A DNA stretch of 40,721 nt from NCBI GenBank assembly GCA_900546435.1, contig URCQ01000022.1, positions 1-40,721 of the forward strand, read 5' to 3'. Position numbers and translations under genes: made by a program. Numbering within the stretch: the stretch's first letter is position 1; the number at the start of each line of letters is the position of its first letter. Shown here piece by piece: positions 7,920 to 16,959 of this stretch. This stretch comes from an uncultured Pseudobutyrivibrio sp. GTDB taxonomy: Bacteria; Bacillota; Clostridia; Lachnospirales; Lachnospiraceae. The notes beneath the pieces are model-generated. The model was given only the letters and a program-made list of their open reading frames with translations, was not told the origin of the DNA and did not search any database.

Positions 7920-8658
7920 AAACGAAGTATTAATTCAGGTGACAGATCTAAAGAGACATTTCGATAAAGGAAAAATTAAGGCACTGGATGGTGTGTCTTT
8001 AGAGATTGATCAGGGGGAAGTGGTTGTTATCATCGGGCCGAGTGGAAGCGGAAAATCTACATTGCTTCGATCCCTGAATCTTTTGGAAGAACCGACAAGC
8101 GGACAGATTTTAGTGGATGGTGTGGATATCACAGATCCAAAGGTTGATATTAATGTACATAGACAAAAAATGGGAATGGTATTTCAGCACTTTAATCTGT
8201 TTCCAAATATGACAGTTCTTCGCAACATGACGATAGCACCAATGAAACTGCTTCATAAGCCAAAGGAAGAAGTCGAGAAAAAGGCAATGGAACTGCTTCG
8301 CATGGTAGGTTTGGAAGATCGTGCCAATGCGTATCCAAGTCAGTTGTCCGGTGGTCAGAAACAGCGTATTGCCATTGTGCGTGCGCTTTGTATGGAGCCG
8401 GAAATTTTGCTTTTTGATGAGCCGACATCGGCGCTCGATCCAGAGATGGTAGGGGAAGTGCTGGATGTTATGAAGAACCTGGCAAAAGAAGGTATGACGA
8501 TGGCAGTTGTTACACATGAGATGGGATTTGCCAGAGAAGTGGCAAGCCGTGTCGTCTTTATGGATGCAGGGACTATTGTGGAAGAGAATACGCCAGAGCA
8601 GATTTTTGAACATCCACAGAGCGAACGTCTGCAGAATTTTTTGGCAAAGGTTTTGTAG
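7909..8658 (+). CDS. Polar amino-acid ABC transporter, ATP-binding protein
   Basis: 249-residue GlnQ/HisP-type ATPase that powers the transporter. Walker A is GPSGSGKST (about residues 44-52), the Q loop lies in MVFQHFNLFPNMTV, the signature is LSGGQKQRIAIVRAL (about 146-160), and Walker B is ILLFDEPTSALD (about 165-176). The switch His is in VVTHEMGFA. Full length, no accessory domain. It starts at an ATG inside the permease 3' end with AAGGAG upstream. I see no terminator before ftsH. Confidence 0.95.
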   Translation: MSDKNEVLIQVTDLKRHFDKGKIKALDGVSLEIDQGEVVVIIGPSGSGKSTLLRSLNLLEEPTSGQILVDGVDITDPKVDINVHRQKMGMVFQHFNLFPNMTVLRNMTIAPMKLLHKPKEEVEKKAMELLRMVGLEDRANAYPSQLSGGQKQRIAIVRALCMEPEILLFDEPTSALDPEMVGEVLDVMKNLAKEGMTMAVVTHEMGFAREVASRVVFMDAGTIVEENTPEQIFEHPQSERLQNFLAKVL

Positions 8659-8717
8659 AAAAAGTTAAAAAAGTATAAACCAATTCGAAAATTACCATAA
8701 AACACACCTGCGTAGTA

Positions 8718-8746
8718 TTGCTTTTGCCATTTAGGTAAAATATAAT
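8718..8746 (+). promoter_or_regulatory. Sigma-A promoter of ftsH-uvrC
   Basis: TTGCTT (8718-8723), 17-nt spacer, TATAAT (8741-8746). Just downstream, AGGTAATACCT (8752-8762) is a perfect 11-nt palindrome placed at the expected transcription start, a possible operator. No CIRCE element is visible. Confidence 0.75.
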
Positions 8747-8780
8747 ATATGAGGTAATACCTACGCGAGTGGAGGATAAA

Positions 8781-10781
8781 ATGAACGAAAACAACAATGG
8801 TTCACAACAGGGTGGACCGAATGACAATAACAACAATAAGAAGCCAAGACAGCCGATTATGCTTTTTGTACTGTTTGCATTGATTGCGATGTTTATCACG
8901 AGTCTTTTATACAGCAGTGCAGGTTCTAGTACAACAGAGGCAATCACGTACACCAAGTTTTTAAAGCTGGTGGAAGAAGATCAGGTCAAATCGGTTGTAT
9001 TTGATGGGGATCAGATCAATATCAAATTGACAAAGGACGCGAGCTATAAGTCGAAGTCACAGAAAAGTCAGCTGCAGGCACAATTATACAAGGAAAGTAC
9101 CGGTCAGGATCTGACCATGACGTACTATACGGCATACATTGCGGATGAGGATCTTTTGCCACTGTTAAAGGCACATAATGTCGAAATTGATGGAGAGATA
9201 GCGGATTCAACAGCAGTGATCATCTACAATGTTCTGAGTTTTGTCATACCGATTGTATTGCTTTGGATTTTGATGTCATTCCTTATGAAACGTATGGGTG
9301 GCGGCGCCATGGGTGTTGGTAAATCCAACGCAAAGGTATATGTGGAAAAGAGTACTGGTGTGACATTCAAAGATGTGGCGGGACAGGACGAAGCAAAGGA
9401 ATCCTTACAGGAAGTCGTTGACTTTTTGCATAATCCACAGAAATATACAGCCATTGGAGCAAAATTACCAAAGGGTGCACTTTTAGTAGGTCCTCCGGGA
9501 ACCGGTAAAACACTTTTGGCAAAAGCGGTTGCCGGAGAAGCTGGCGTACCATTCTTCTCATTAGCAGGTTCTGATTTCGTAGAGATGTTTGTCGGCGTAG
9601 GAGCATCCCGTGTACGTGATCTGTTTAAAGAGGCACAAAAAGCAGCACCATGTATCATTTTTATTGACGAAATTGATGCAATTGGTAAAAGTCGTGATTC
9701 CCGTTATGGTGGCGGAAATGACGAGCGTGAACAGACATTGAACCAGTTATTGGCAGAAATGGATGGTTTTGATACATCAAAGGGATTGTTGATTCTTGCT
9801 GCGACAAACCGACCGGAAGTTTTGGATAAAGCATTGCTTCGTCCAGGTCGATTTGATCGTCGTATCATTGTAGATCGCCCGGATCAAAAAGGACGTCTGG
9901 AGACATTAAAAGTTCATGCAAAGGATGTTTCCATGGATGAGACGGTAGATTTGGATGCACTTGCACTTGCTTCTGCAGGCCTCGTGGGATCGGATCTTGC
10001 CAATATTATCAACGAAGCTGCGATTATTGCGGTAAAACATGATCGTAAATTTGTAAATCAGAAAGATTTATTTGAAGCATTTGAACTGGTTGCTGTAGGT
10101 GGAAAAGAGAAAAAAGACCGCGTCATGAGTGATAAGGAACGTAAAATTGTTTCCTACCATGAGGTGGGACACGCACTCGTATCTGCTTTACAAAAAAATA
10201 CGGAGCCGGTACAAAAGATTACCATTGTACCACGTACCATGGGAGCACTTGGCTATACGTTACAGACACCGGAAGAGGAAAAGTTTTTAGAGACAAAAGA
10301 TGAACTTCTGGCAAAGATTACTACATTTATGGGCGGACGTGCGGCAGAACAGCTTGTTTTTGAATCGCCAACAAGTGGAGCTTCGAATGACATCGAAAAT
10401 GCGACAAGTATTGCGCGCAACATGGTAACACGGTTTGGTATGTCAGACAAATTTGGTATGATGGGACTTGCCACTGTTGAGAACCAGTATTTGGAGGGAA
10501 GAGCTTCTATGACCTGTGGAGAGCAGACAGCGGCACTTGTCGACCAGGAAGTTCTTCGTATCGTCACAGAGTGTTATGATAAGGCAACAACATTATTGAA
10601 AGAAAACCGTGAAGTCTTAGATCATATATCGGATTATTTGTATGAACATGAGACAATCACCGGTAAGGAATTTATGAAGATTTTCCGTCAGCTCAAAGGA
10701 ATAGAAGATCCAGAGCAAAAAGACGAAAGGGCTGAAGCAACGGAAGAAACAGATAACAAGGATTTGTTTGTAGAAGAGTAA
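8781..10781 (+). CDS. ftsH: ATP-dependent zinc metalloprotease FtsH
   Basis: Membrane-anchored AAA+ protease that degrades unassembled membrane proteins and selected soluble regulators. Of about 666 residues: an Asn-rich N-terminal tail, TM1 (about 25-42), an extracytoplasmic domain, TM2 (about 145-165), an AAA module with Walker A GPPGTGKT from residue 237, Walker B CIIFIDEIDAIG, and the second region of homology ATNRPEVLDKALLRPGRFDRR. The M41 zinc site HEVGH starts at His460. A GTG at 8769 is in frame, but GGAGG at 8771-8775 serves the ATG at 8781, so that start was chosen. uvrC follows after 5 nt. Confidence 0.96.
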   Translation: MNENNNGSQQGGPNDNNNNKKPRQPIMLFVLFALIAMFITSLLYSSAGSSTTEAITYTKFLKLVEEDQVKSVVFDGDQINIKLTKDASYKSKSQKSQLQAQLYKESTGQDLTMTYYTAYIADEDLLPLLKAHNVEIDGEIADSTAVIIYNVLSFVIPIVLLWILMSFLMKRMGGGAMGVGKSNAKVYVEKSTGVTFKDVAGQDEAKESLQEVVDFLHNPQKYTAIGAKLPKGALLVGPPGTGKTLLAKAVAGEAGVPFFSLAGSDFVEMFVGVGASRVRDLFKEAQKAAPCIIFIDEIDAIGKSRDSRYGGGNDEREQTLNQLLAEMDGFDTSKGLLILAATNRPEVLDKALLRPGRFDRRIIVDRPDQKGRLETLKVHAKDVSMDETVDLDALALASAGLVGSDLANIINEAAIIAVKHDRKFVNQKDLFEAFELVAVGGKEKKDRVMSDKERKIVSYHEVGHALVSALQKNTEPVQKITIVPRTMGALGYTLQTPEEEKFLETKDELLAKITTFMGGRAAEQLVFESPTSGASNDIENATSIARNMVTRFGMSDKFGMMGLATVENQYLEGRASMTCGEQTAALVDQEVLRIVTECYDKATTLLKENREVLDHISDYLYEHETITGKEFMKIFRQLKGIEDPEQKDERAEATEETDNKDLFVEE

Positions 10782-10786
10782 AATAT

Positions 10787-12661
10787 ATGAATTTTTCAAT
10801 CGAAGAAGAATTAACAAAACTCCCGGATTCTCCGGGAGTTTATATTATGCATGATGCAAAGGATACGATCATCTATATTGGTAAAGCAAAATCTTTGCGC
10901 CATCGCGTGCACCAGTATTTTCAGCCAAGTCATGATGAGGGAATCAAAAAACAGCGCATGGTACAGCAAATTGCATACTTTGAATATATTGTTACGGATT
11001 CCGAATTGGAGGCATTGGTTTTAGAGTGCAATCTCATTAAAGAGCATCGTCCGAAGTATAATACCATGCTTCGCGATGATAAGACGTATCCGTACATTAA
11101 GGTAACAGTACAGGAGGCATATCCTCGTGTGCTTTTTTCGCGTGAATTGAAAAAAGATAAGGCAAAGTATTTTGGCCCATTTACCAGTGCGGCTGCAGTT
11201 AAAGATACCATTGATCTGATTCAAAAGATTTATCATTTGCGCACATGCAATCAGAGGTTTCCAGAGCAATTTGGCAAACGCAGACCATGCCTGAATTATC
11301 ATATGAAGCAGTGCCCCGGGGTGTGTACCGGTCAGGTCTCAGAGGAAGAATATCGAAAAAGTGTGCAGGGAGCCATTGATTTTTTGAATGGCTCTTATAG
11401 CGAAGTGGAGAAGATGCTGACACAGAAGATGCAAAAAGCGGCGGCGACGATGGATTTTGAAAAAGCAGCGGAGTATCGGGATCTCTTGGGAAGCGTGCGC
11501 GCCTGTGTACAAAAGCAAAAGATGACGAATGCATCGGAAATGGATGACAAAGACATTGTAGCTATGGCAAAGCAGGGAGAAGATGCGGTGGTACAGGTCT
11601 TTTTCGTGCGCTCTGGCAAGTTGATCGGACGGGAACACTTCTTTATGAATGTGCGTGTGGATGAAGCTGACGAAGAAGTTGTAGCGCGCTTTATGCAACA
11701 GTTTTATGCAGGAACACCAGTGATTCCACGTGAGATTTTTTTGCAGGAACAGATTGCGGATAAAGAAGTGATCGAGCAGTGGCTTAGTACAAGAAAAGGG
11801 CAACGTGTGTACCTTCGCACACCACAAAAAGGCATGAAAAATAAGATGGTGGAGCTGGCAGCAAAAAATGCAGCGATGGTATTAGAACAGGATCGGGAAC
11901 GCATCAAAAAAGAAGAGGGGCGTACGATCGGCGCATTAAAAGAAATAGCAGGGCTGCTGGGGATGGATCATTTGAATCGTATGGAGGCATATGATATTTC
12001 GAATATCAATGGATTTCAAACGGTAGGCTCGATGGTGGTCTTTGAAAAAGGAAAACCTTTGCGCAGCGACTACCGCAAGTTTAAATTAAAAACAATCAGC
12101 GGACCAGATGATTATGGCGCGATGAGGGAAGTCCTGATGCGTCGTTTTTCGCATGGTTTACAAGAATTGGAGACTTTGCGCGAAAAAGGGGCTGATGAGA
12201 CATTAGGAAGTTTTACCAGATTCCCGGATGTGATTATGATGGATGGTGGACGAGGACAGGTTAATATATGTGAAGAGGTATTAGCCGAGCTTGGTCTGCA
12301 GATCCCGGTGTGTGGTATGGTGAAGGATGACCATCATAGGACGCGTGGACTGTATTTTCATAATGCATTGATTCCGATTGACCGGACATCAGAAGGATTT
12401 CACCTGATTACACGTCTGCAGGATGAAGCGCACCGGTTTGCGATTGAATACCATCGCTCCTTGCGAAGTAAATCACAGGTGCATAGTTTCCTGGATGATG
12501 TGGAGGGCATAGGACCGACAAGACGAAAGGCACTGATGAAGCGTTATGATAGCGCAGAGCAGATGCGTGAGGCAAGTGTGGAAGAATTGGCGGAAACGCC
12601 ATCCATGGATTTGCGTGCCGCAGAGAATTTATACCGCTATTTTCATGGCACAGATGCATAA
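10787..12661 (+). CDS. uvrC: Excinuclease ABC subunit C
   Basis: Nuclease subunit of nucleotide excision repair that makes the 3' and 5' incisions around lesions marked by UvrB. 624 residues: GIY-YIG domain (SPGVYIMHDAKDTIIYIGKA, about 14-33), a Cys motif region CLNYHMKQCPGVC (about 170-182), a UVR helix pair that contacts UvrB (about 205-240), an RNase-H-like domain (YDISNINGFQTVGSMVVFE near 403), and a C-terminal helix-hairpin-helix DVEGIGPTRRKALM near 570. Length is normal. The ribosome site is weak (GAAGAG inside the ftsH end), so translation is probably coupled to ftsH. A strong hairpin lies in codons 11-19. Confidence 0.95.
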   Translation: MNFSIEEELTKLPDSPGVYIMHDAKDTIIYIGKAKSLRHRVHQYFQPSHDEGIKKQRMVQQIAYFEYIVTDSELEALVLECNLIKEHRPKYNTMLRDDKTYPYIKVTVQEAYPRVLFSRELKKDKAKYFGPFTSAAAVKDTIDLIQKIYHLRTCNQRFPEQFGKRRPCLNYHMKQCPGVCTGQVSEEEYRKSVQGAIDFLNGSYSEVEKMLTQKMQKAAATMDFEKAAEYRDLLGSVRACVQKQKMTNASEMDDKDIVAMAKQGEDAVVQVFFVRSGKLIGREHFFMNVRVDEADEEVVARFMQQFYAGTPVIPREIFLQEQIADKEVIEQWLSTRKGQRVYLRTPQKGMKNKMVELAAKNAAMVLEQDRERIKKEEGRTIGALKEIAGLLGMDHLNRMEAYDISNINGFQTVGSMVVFEKGKPLRSDYRKFKLKTISGPDDYGAMREVLMRRFSHGLQELETLREKGADETLGSFTRFPDVIMMDGGRGQVNICEEVLAELGLQIPVCGMVKDDHHRTRGLYFHNALIPIDRTSEGFHLITRLQDEAHRFAIEYHRSLRSKSQVHSFLDDVEGIGPTRRKALMKRYDSAEQMREASVEELAETPSMDLRAAENLYRYFHGTDA

Positions 12662-12667
12662 GGATAC

Positions 12668-12696
12668 TGTACAAAAATACAAAAGTTGGGTACAAT
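12668..12696 (+). promoter_or_regulatory. Possible promoter of hprK
   Basis: TGTACA (12668-12673), 17-nt spacer, TACAAT (12691-12696). The -35 matches only four of six positions, so this is tentative. Confidence 0.4.
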
Positions 12697-12742
12697 AACA
12701 GAAGCATGAATACGCTAATTTCACAATAAAAGGAGAAGTGCT

Positions 12743-13681
12743 ATGGGACCAATACAGGCAAAATTATCGGTGGTTGCAGACAAGCTGCATCTAAAAAACT
12801 TTACGGAAGAGTTGAACCTGGAGGAACATTTTGTGAGTATGGCGGATGTAAATCGTCCGGCATTGCAGCTGAATGGCTTCTATGAACATTTTGAAGAAAA
12901 TCGTATCCAGATGATTGGTATGGTGGAATATGCTTATATGAACAATAAGCCTGTAGAGGAACGAGCAAAGATATATCGGAAACTGCTCAGTTATGATATT
13001 CCATGCCTGATCTTCTGTCGTGGATTTGTACCGGAACAGTCACTGATGGATGTGGCTCACGAACGCAAGATTCCAATTCTTGGTACAGATCGCGGAACAT
13101 CTGAATTTATGTCGGAATTAATTTTTGAATTGAATGTGTTGTTGGCACCATGTGCTACCATTCATGGAGTACTGGTTGATGTTTATGGTGAAGGGCTTTT
13201 GATTACCGGTGAGAGTGGTATCGGTAAAAGTGAAGCGGCTCTTGAACTCGTCCGCAGAGGTCATCGTCTGGTTGCGGATGATGTGGTGGAAATCCGCAAG
13301 ACAAATGCGCATACATTGATGGGATGCGCCCCAACGATTACCAAGCACTTCATCGAGCTTCGTGGTATTGGTATCATTGATGTTAAGAGCTTGTTTGGTG
13401 TAGAGAGCATCAAAGAACGTCAAAGAGTTGACTTTGTGATCAAGTTGGAGGATTGGAAGAAGGAAAATGACTATGATCGCCTGGGATTAGAAGATGAGTA
13501 TATGAATATCTTAGGAATTGATGTTACTTGTCATTCTCTGCCAATCCGACCAGGACGTAATCTTGCCGTAATTTGTGAGACAGCAGCGGTAAATTATCGT
13601 CAGAAGAAGATGGGATATAATGCAGCACAGGAATTGTATCGTCGTGTGCAGGACAATATCAGTCATGGACAGTCAGAATAA
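12743..13681 (+). CDS. hprK: HPr kinase/phosphorylase
   Basis: Bifunctional sensor that phosphorylates HPr on Ser46 when glycolytic intermediates are high and reverses this with phosphate, thereby setting CcpA-dependent catabolite control. 312 residues: N-terminal domain (1-130), then a catalytic core with Walker A GESGIGKS from residue 156, DDVVEI a little downstream, and the HprK signature region LRGIGIIDVKSLFG near 209. Length is normal for Firmicutes. AAGGAG precedes the ATG. A likely substrate, the HPr-like protein retaining the regulatory Ser, is encoded 4.2 kb downstream in the same gene series. Confidence 0.95.
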   Translation: MGPIQAKLSVVADKLHLKNFTEELNLEEHFVSMADVNRPALQLNGFYEHFEENRIQMIGMVEYAYMNNKPVEERAKIYRKLLSYDIPCLIFCRGFVPEQSLMDVAHERKIPILGTDRGTSEFMSELIFELNVLLAPCATIHGVLVDVYGEGLLITGESGIGKSEAALELVRRGHRLVADDVVEIRKTNAHTLMGCAPTITKHFIELRGIGIIDVKSLFGVESIKERQRVDFVIKLEDWKKENDYDRLGLEDEYMNILGIDVTCHSLPIRPGRNLAVICETAAVNYRQKKMGYNAAQELYRRVQDNISHGQSE

Positions 13682-13735
13682 AGACATGATATCTGATGTT
13701 TAGAATATATTATATAAAGTAAGGAGTGTTTTATT

Positions 13736-15118
13736 TTGGAAAGAACAAACGCGTGGAAAAAGTATCAGGATGAGGACAAGCGAAAAGCTGTGTATGATTT
13801 TGCGGAGGGCTATCGTATCTTTTTGTCAGAGAACAAAACAGAGAGAGAATGTGCGGCTTTTTTTGTAGAAGAAGTAAAGCGTGCAGGATTTGAGAATTTA
13901 GATGAAGTCATTGCAGCTGGAAAGACGTTAAAAGCTGGCGATAAAGTGTATGCGATGAATAAAAAGAAAATGGTGGCAGCCTTTGTTATTGGAAAACGTC
14001 CGGTTTCTGAAGGAATGCGTATCTTAGGTGCTCATATTGATTCGCCGAGATTGGATTTGAAACAGAATCCATTATATGAGGATACAGACATGGCACTTCT
14101 CGACACCCATTATTATGGTGGCGTGAAAAAATACCAGTGGGTAACATTGCCATTGGCATTGCATGGGGTGATTGCTAAGAAAGATGGAAGCGTAATCAAT
14201 GTTTGTGTTGGTGAAAAAGAAGATGATCCTGTTTTTGGTGTGAGTGACCTTTTGATTCATTTGTCATCAGAACAATTAGATAAAAAAGCATCTAAGGTTA
14301 TCGAAGGAGAGGATTTAAATGTCCTTGTAGGAAGTATTCCATTAGAGAGTGAAGATGAGAAAGAATGCGTAAAGGCAAATGTTCTTCGCATCTTGTGCGA
14401 GCAGTATGACGTTGAGGAAGAAGATTTCTTATCTGCAGAGATTGAAGTAGTACCGGCTGGAAAAGCGAGAGATTATGGCTTTGACCGTTCTATGATTATG
14501 GGTTATGGACATGACGATCGTGTTTGTGCATATCCTTCCTTGGCAGCGATTGCAGAAGTTTCAGATGTGGAATATACAAGCGTTTGTCTCTTGGTAGATA
14601 AAGAAGAAATCGGATCTGTCGGAGCAACCGGTATGGAATCCCGTTTCTTTGAAAATACAGTTGCGGAAGTGATGGCATTGACTGGTGAGACATCTGCATT
14701 GTTACTTCGTCGTGCACTTCGCAATTCTAAGGCATTATCTTCGGATGTTAGTGCAGCATATGATCCGAATTATCCAGCAGTCATGGAGAAAAAGAATGCA
14801 GCATACTTTGGCAGAGGTATTGTATTTAACAAATATACAGGTGCACGCGGCAAATCCGGTTCTAACGACGCAAGTGCAGAATATGTGGCAGAGATGCGTA
14901 AAGTGATGGATGATGCAGATGTTTGCTTCCAGACAGCAGAGCTTGGTAAAGTAGATGCAGGCGGCGGCGGAACGATTGCATATATTCTTGGAAATCTGGA
15001 TATGCAGGTAATTGACAGTGGTGTGGCAGTATTAAATATGCATGCACCATGGGAGATTATCAGCAAAGTAGATTTGTATGAAGCATACAAGGGTTATGTG
15101 GCATTTTTGCACAACTAA
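13736..15118 (+). CDS. M18-family metallo-aminopeptidase
   Basis: 460-residue cytosolic zinc aminopeptidase of the M18 (aspartyl aminopeptidase/ApeB) family, which releases N-terminal residues from peptides. Metal and active-site blocks are visible: GAHIDSPRLDLKQNPLY (about 101-117), MGYGHDDRVCAYPS (about 256-269), VDKEEIGSVGATGMESRFF (about 287-305). The start is TTG: AAGGAG at 13721-13726 is 9 nt upstream and no better ATG exists nearby. It follows hprK by 54 nt in the same orientation with no terminator, and murB follows at once, so co-transcription is likely. Substrate preference (acidic or broad) cannot be read from sequence. Confidence 0.92.
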   Translation: MERTNAWKKYQDEDKRKAVYDFAEGYRIFLSENKTERECAAFFVEEVKRAGFENLDEVIAAGKTLKAGDKVYAMNKKKMVAAFVIGKRPVSEGMRILGAHIDSPRLDLKQNPLYEDTDMALLDTHYYGGVKKYQWVTLPLALHGVIAKKDGSVINVCVGEKEDDPVFGVSDLLIHLSSEQLDKKASKVIEGEDLNVLVGSIPLESEDEKECVKANVLRILCEQYDVEEEDFLSAEIEVVPAGKARDYGFDRSMIMGYGHDDRVCAYPSLAAIAEVSDVEYTSVCLLVDKEEIGSVGATGMESRFFENTVAEVMALTGETSALLLRRALRNSKALSSDVSAAYDPNYPAVMEKKNAAYFGRGIVFNKYTGARGKSGSNDASAEYVAEMRKVMDDADVCFQTAELGKVDAGGGGTIAYILGNLDMQVIDSGVAVLNMHAPWEIISKVDLYEAYKGYVAFLHN

Positions 15119-15149
15119 GAGCAAATTGACCATGGAGGAAAAGAAACAT

Positions 15150-16040
15150 ATGGAAATCAAAAAAGAATTTCCACATATTAATTTTTTGGAAAATGAGCCT
15201 ATGAGCCGCCATACCACATTTCGTGTTGGCGGCCCAGCAGGGCTTTTTGCGTCTGTAGCAATAGAAGATCTTTCGCAGCTGATGACATACTGTAAAGAAC
15301 ATCAAATACCAGTGACAATTCTCGGAAATGGGAGCAATGTGTTGGTTGCAGATGCCGGGATTGATGGATTAGTCATTTCTCTTGGAAAAGAAGCTTCTGC
15401 CATCCAAGTTGAGGGGGATTGCATCACAGTAGAGGCAGGTGCTTTGCTTTCACAAGTGGCAAATGCAGCGTTAGAACAGGGGCTGGGAGGACTGGCTTTT
15501 GCGGCAGGAATTCCCGGGACCATTGGTGGCGCGGTATATATGAATGCCGGTGCCTATGGCGGAGAGATGAAGGACGTCATACAATGGGTAGACGTTTTGT
15601 TGGCAGACGGAACACAGCAAAGATGGTCAGCGGAGCAACTGGATTTATCGTATCGCCACAGCCGCATGATGGAAGAACAGGCGATTGTTTTACGCACCAT
15701 GTTAAAATTACATCCGCAGGACGCAAAAGAAATCAAAGCGGAAATGGACAATTATCGCGCAAGACGACAGGAGAAACAGCCATTGGAGTATCCAAGTGCA
15801 GGAAGTACATTTAAACGACCAGAAGGATATTTTGCAGGCAAACTGATTATGGATGCCGGACTTGCGGGCTATCGTGTGGGAGATGCAGCAGTATCCGAAA
15901 AACACTGTGGCTTTGTGGTAAATCTGGGGCAGGCAACCGCTTCTGATATCCGGCAACTGATGCAGGATGTGTCGGACCGTGTGTATGATAAGTTCGGCGT
16001 CACATTGGAACCGGAAGTTCGTTTTGTGGGTCGCTTTTAA
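15150..16040 (+). CDS. murB: UDP-N-acetylenolpyruvoylglucosamine reductase
   Basis: FAD-dependent reductase that converts enolpyruvyl-UDP-GlcNAc to UDP-MurNAc, the second committed step of peptidoglycan synthesis. About 296 residues with the type II (short) MurB layout: RVGGPAG, FAD-binding GNGSNVLVADAGIDG, GIPGTIGGAVYMNAGAYGGE, YRHSRM, the catalytic-Ser block GSTFKRPEGYFAGKLI, and EKHCGFVVN near the C terminus. The frame is open upstream to 15078, overlapping the aminopeptidase. The ATG at 15150 was chosen because GGAGGAA lies 9 nt before it. The murB-rapZ-whiA order is a widespread clostridial arrangement. Confidence 0.95.
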   Translation: MEIKKEFPHINFLENEPMSRHTTFRVGGPAGLFASVAIEDLSQLMTYCKEHQIPVTILGNGSNVLVADAGIDGLVISLGKEASAIQVEGDCITVEAGALLSQVANAALEQGLGGLAFAAGIPGTIGGAVYMNAGAYGGEMKDVIQWVDVLLADGTQQRWSAEQLDLSYRHSRMMEEQAIVLRTMLKLHPQDAKEIKAEMDNYRARRQEKQPLEYPSAGSTFKRPEGYFAGKLIMDAGLAGYRVGDAAVSEKHCGFVVNLGQATASDIRQLMQDVSDRVYDKFGVTLEPEVRFVGRF

Positions 16041-16074
16041 TATGGTAGATGTTGCTGTATAGGAGGCAATTGCT

Positions 16075-16950
16075 ATGAAATTATTAATATTGACAGGAAT
16101 GTCTGGAGCAGGGAAAACAACCGCATTTAAAATGTTGGAAGATCTAGGGTATTATTGTGTGGATAACTTGCCAATTCCACTGCTTAAGAGTTTTATTGAT
16201 TTGTCGGAACAACCATCGGCGAAAGAGCAAAAGCTGGTTGTGGGGATTGATATCCGAAGTGGAGAATCACTTCATTTATTACAATCGGTATTGTCAGAAC
16301 TCAGACAGGATGGAAAAAAATATAGCATACTGTTTTTGGATGCAGAAGATGAGGTTTTGATCAAACGATACAAAGAAACAAGACGAAATCACCCTTTGTC
16401 TGGTACAGAACGTATACAGGCTGGTATCATTAAAGAGAGGGCTGCCATTGGTTTCTTAAAGGAAGAAGCGGACTATATCATTGATACATCTCATCTTTTG
16501 ACACGTGAGTTAAAAGAAGAACTGCAAAAAATTTTTGTACAGGAAGAAGATTTTCGCAGCTTGTTTGTCACAGTCATGTCCTTTGGTTTTAAATACGGCA
16601 TACCGGCAGATGCGGATCTTGTTTTTGATGTACGATTTTTACCAAATCCGTATTATATTGCGGAACTTAGACCGAAGACGGGCAATGATATCGAAATCCA
16701 AAAATATGTGATGGGGTTTGAAGAGTCACATATTTTCTTGGACAAGCTGGAGGATATGATCGAGTTCCTCATACCAAATTACATAAAAGAGGGAAAAAAT
16801 CAGCTGGTGATTGCCATTGGATGTACGGGCGGAAAACATCGCTCTGTGACATTGGCAAACAAATTGCATGAACGTTTGTTGGACGAGGATGCTATTGGTG
16901 TTAAAATTGAGCATCGAGATATAGGAAAAGATGCACTGCGTGGGAAGTAG
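16075..16950 (+). CDS. rapZ: RNase adapter / nucleotide-binding protein RapZ (YvcJ)
   Basis: 291-residue P-loop protein of the RapZ/YvcJ family. The E. coli member senses glucosamine-6-phosphate and directs RNase E; the Bacillus member hydrolyses GTP and affects competence. Walker A GMSGAGKT is at residues 8-15 and a Walker B-like region follows LVVGIDIRS. The C-terminal domain holds FGFKYGIPADADLVFDVRFL and the family-typical IGCTGGKHRSV near 245. Normal length. AGGAGG lies 8 nt before the ATG. whiA follows after 9 nt. The role in this organism is inferred from family only. Confidence 0.95.
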   Translation: MKLLILTGMSGAGKTTAFKMLEDLGYYCVDNLPIPLLKSFIDLSEQPSAKEQKLVVGIDIRSGESLHLLQSVLSELRQDGKKYSILFLDAEDEVLIKRYKETRRNHPLSGTERIQAGIIKERAAIGFLKEEADYIIDTSHLLTRELKEELQKIFVQEEDFRSLFVTVMSFGFKYGIPADADLVFDVRFLPNPYYIAELRPKTGNDIEIQKYVMGFEESHIFLDKLEDMIEFLIPNYIKEGKNQLVIAIGCTGGKHRSVTLANKLHERLLDEDAIGVKIEHRDIGKDALRGK

Positions 16951-16959
16951 GAGGTTCGT

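Noticed and set aside
8769..8780. GTG start for ftsH four codons upstream
   Set aside because: The GGAGG at 8771-8775 overlaps those codons and is correctly placed for the ATG at 8781.
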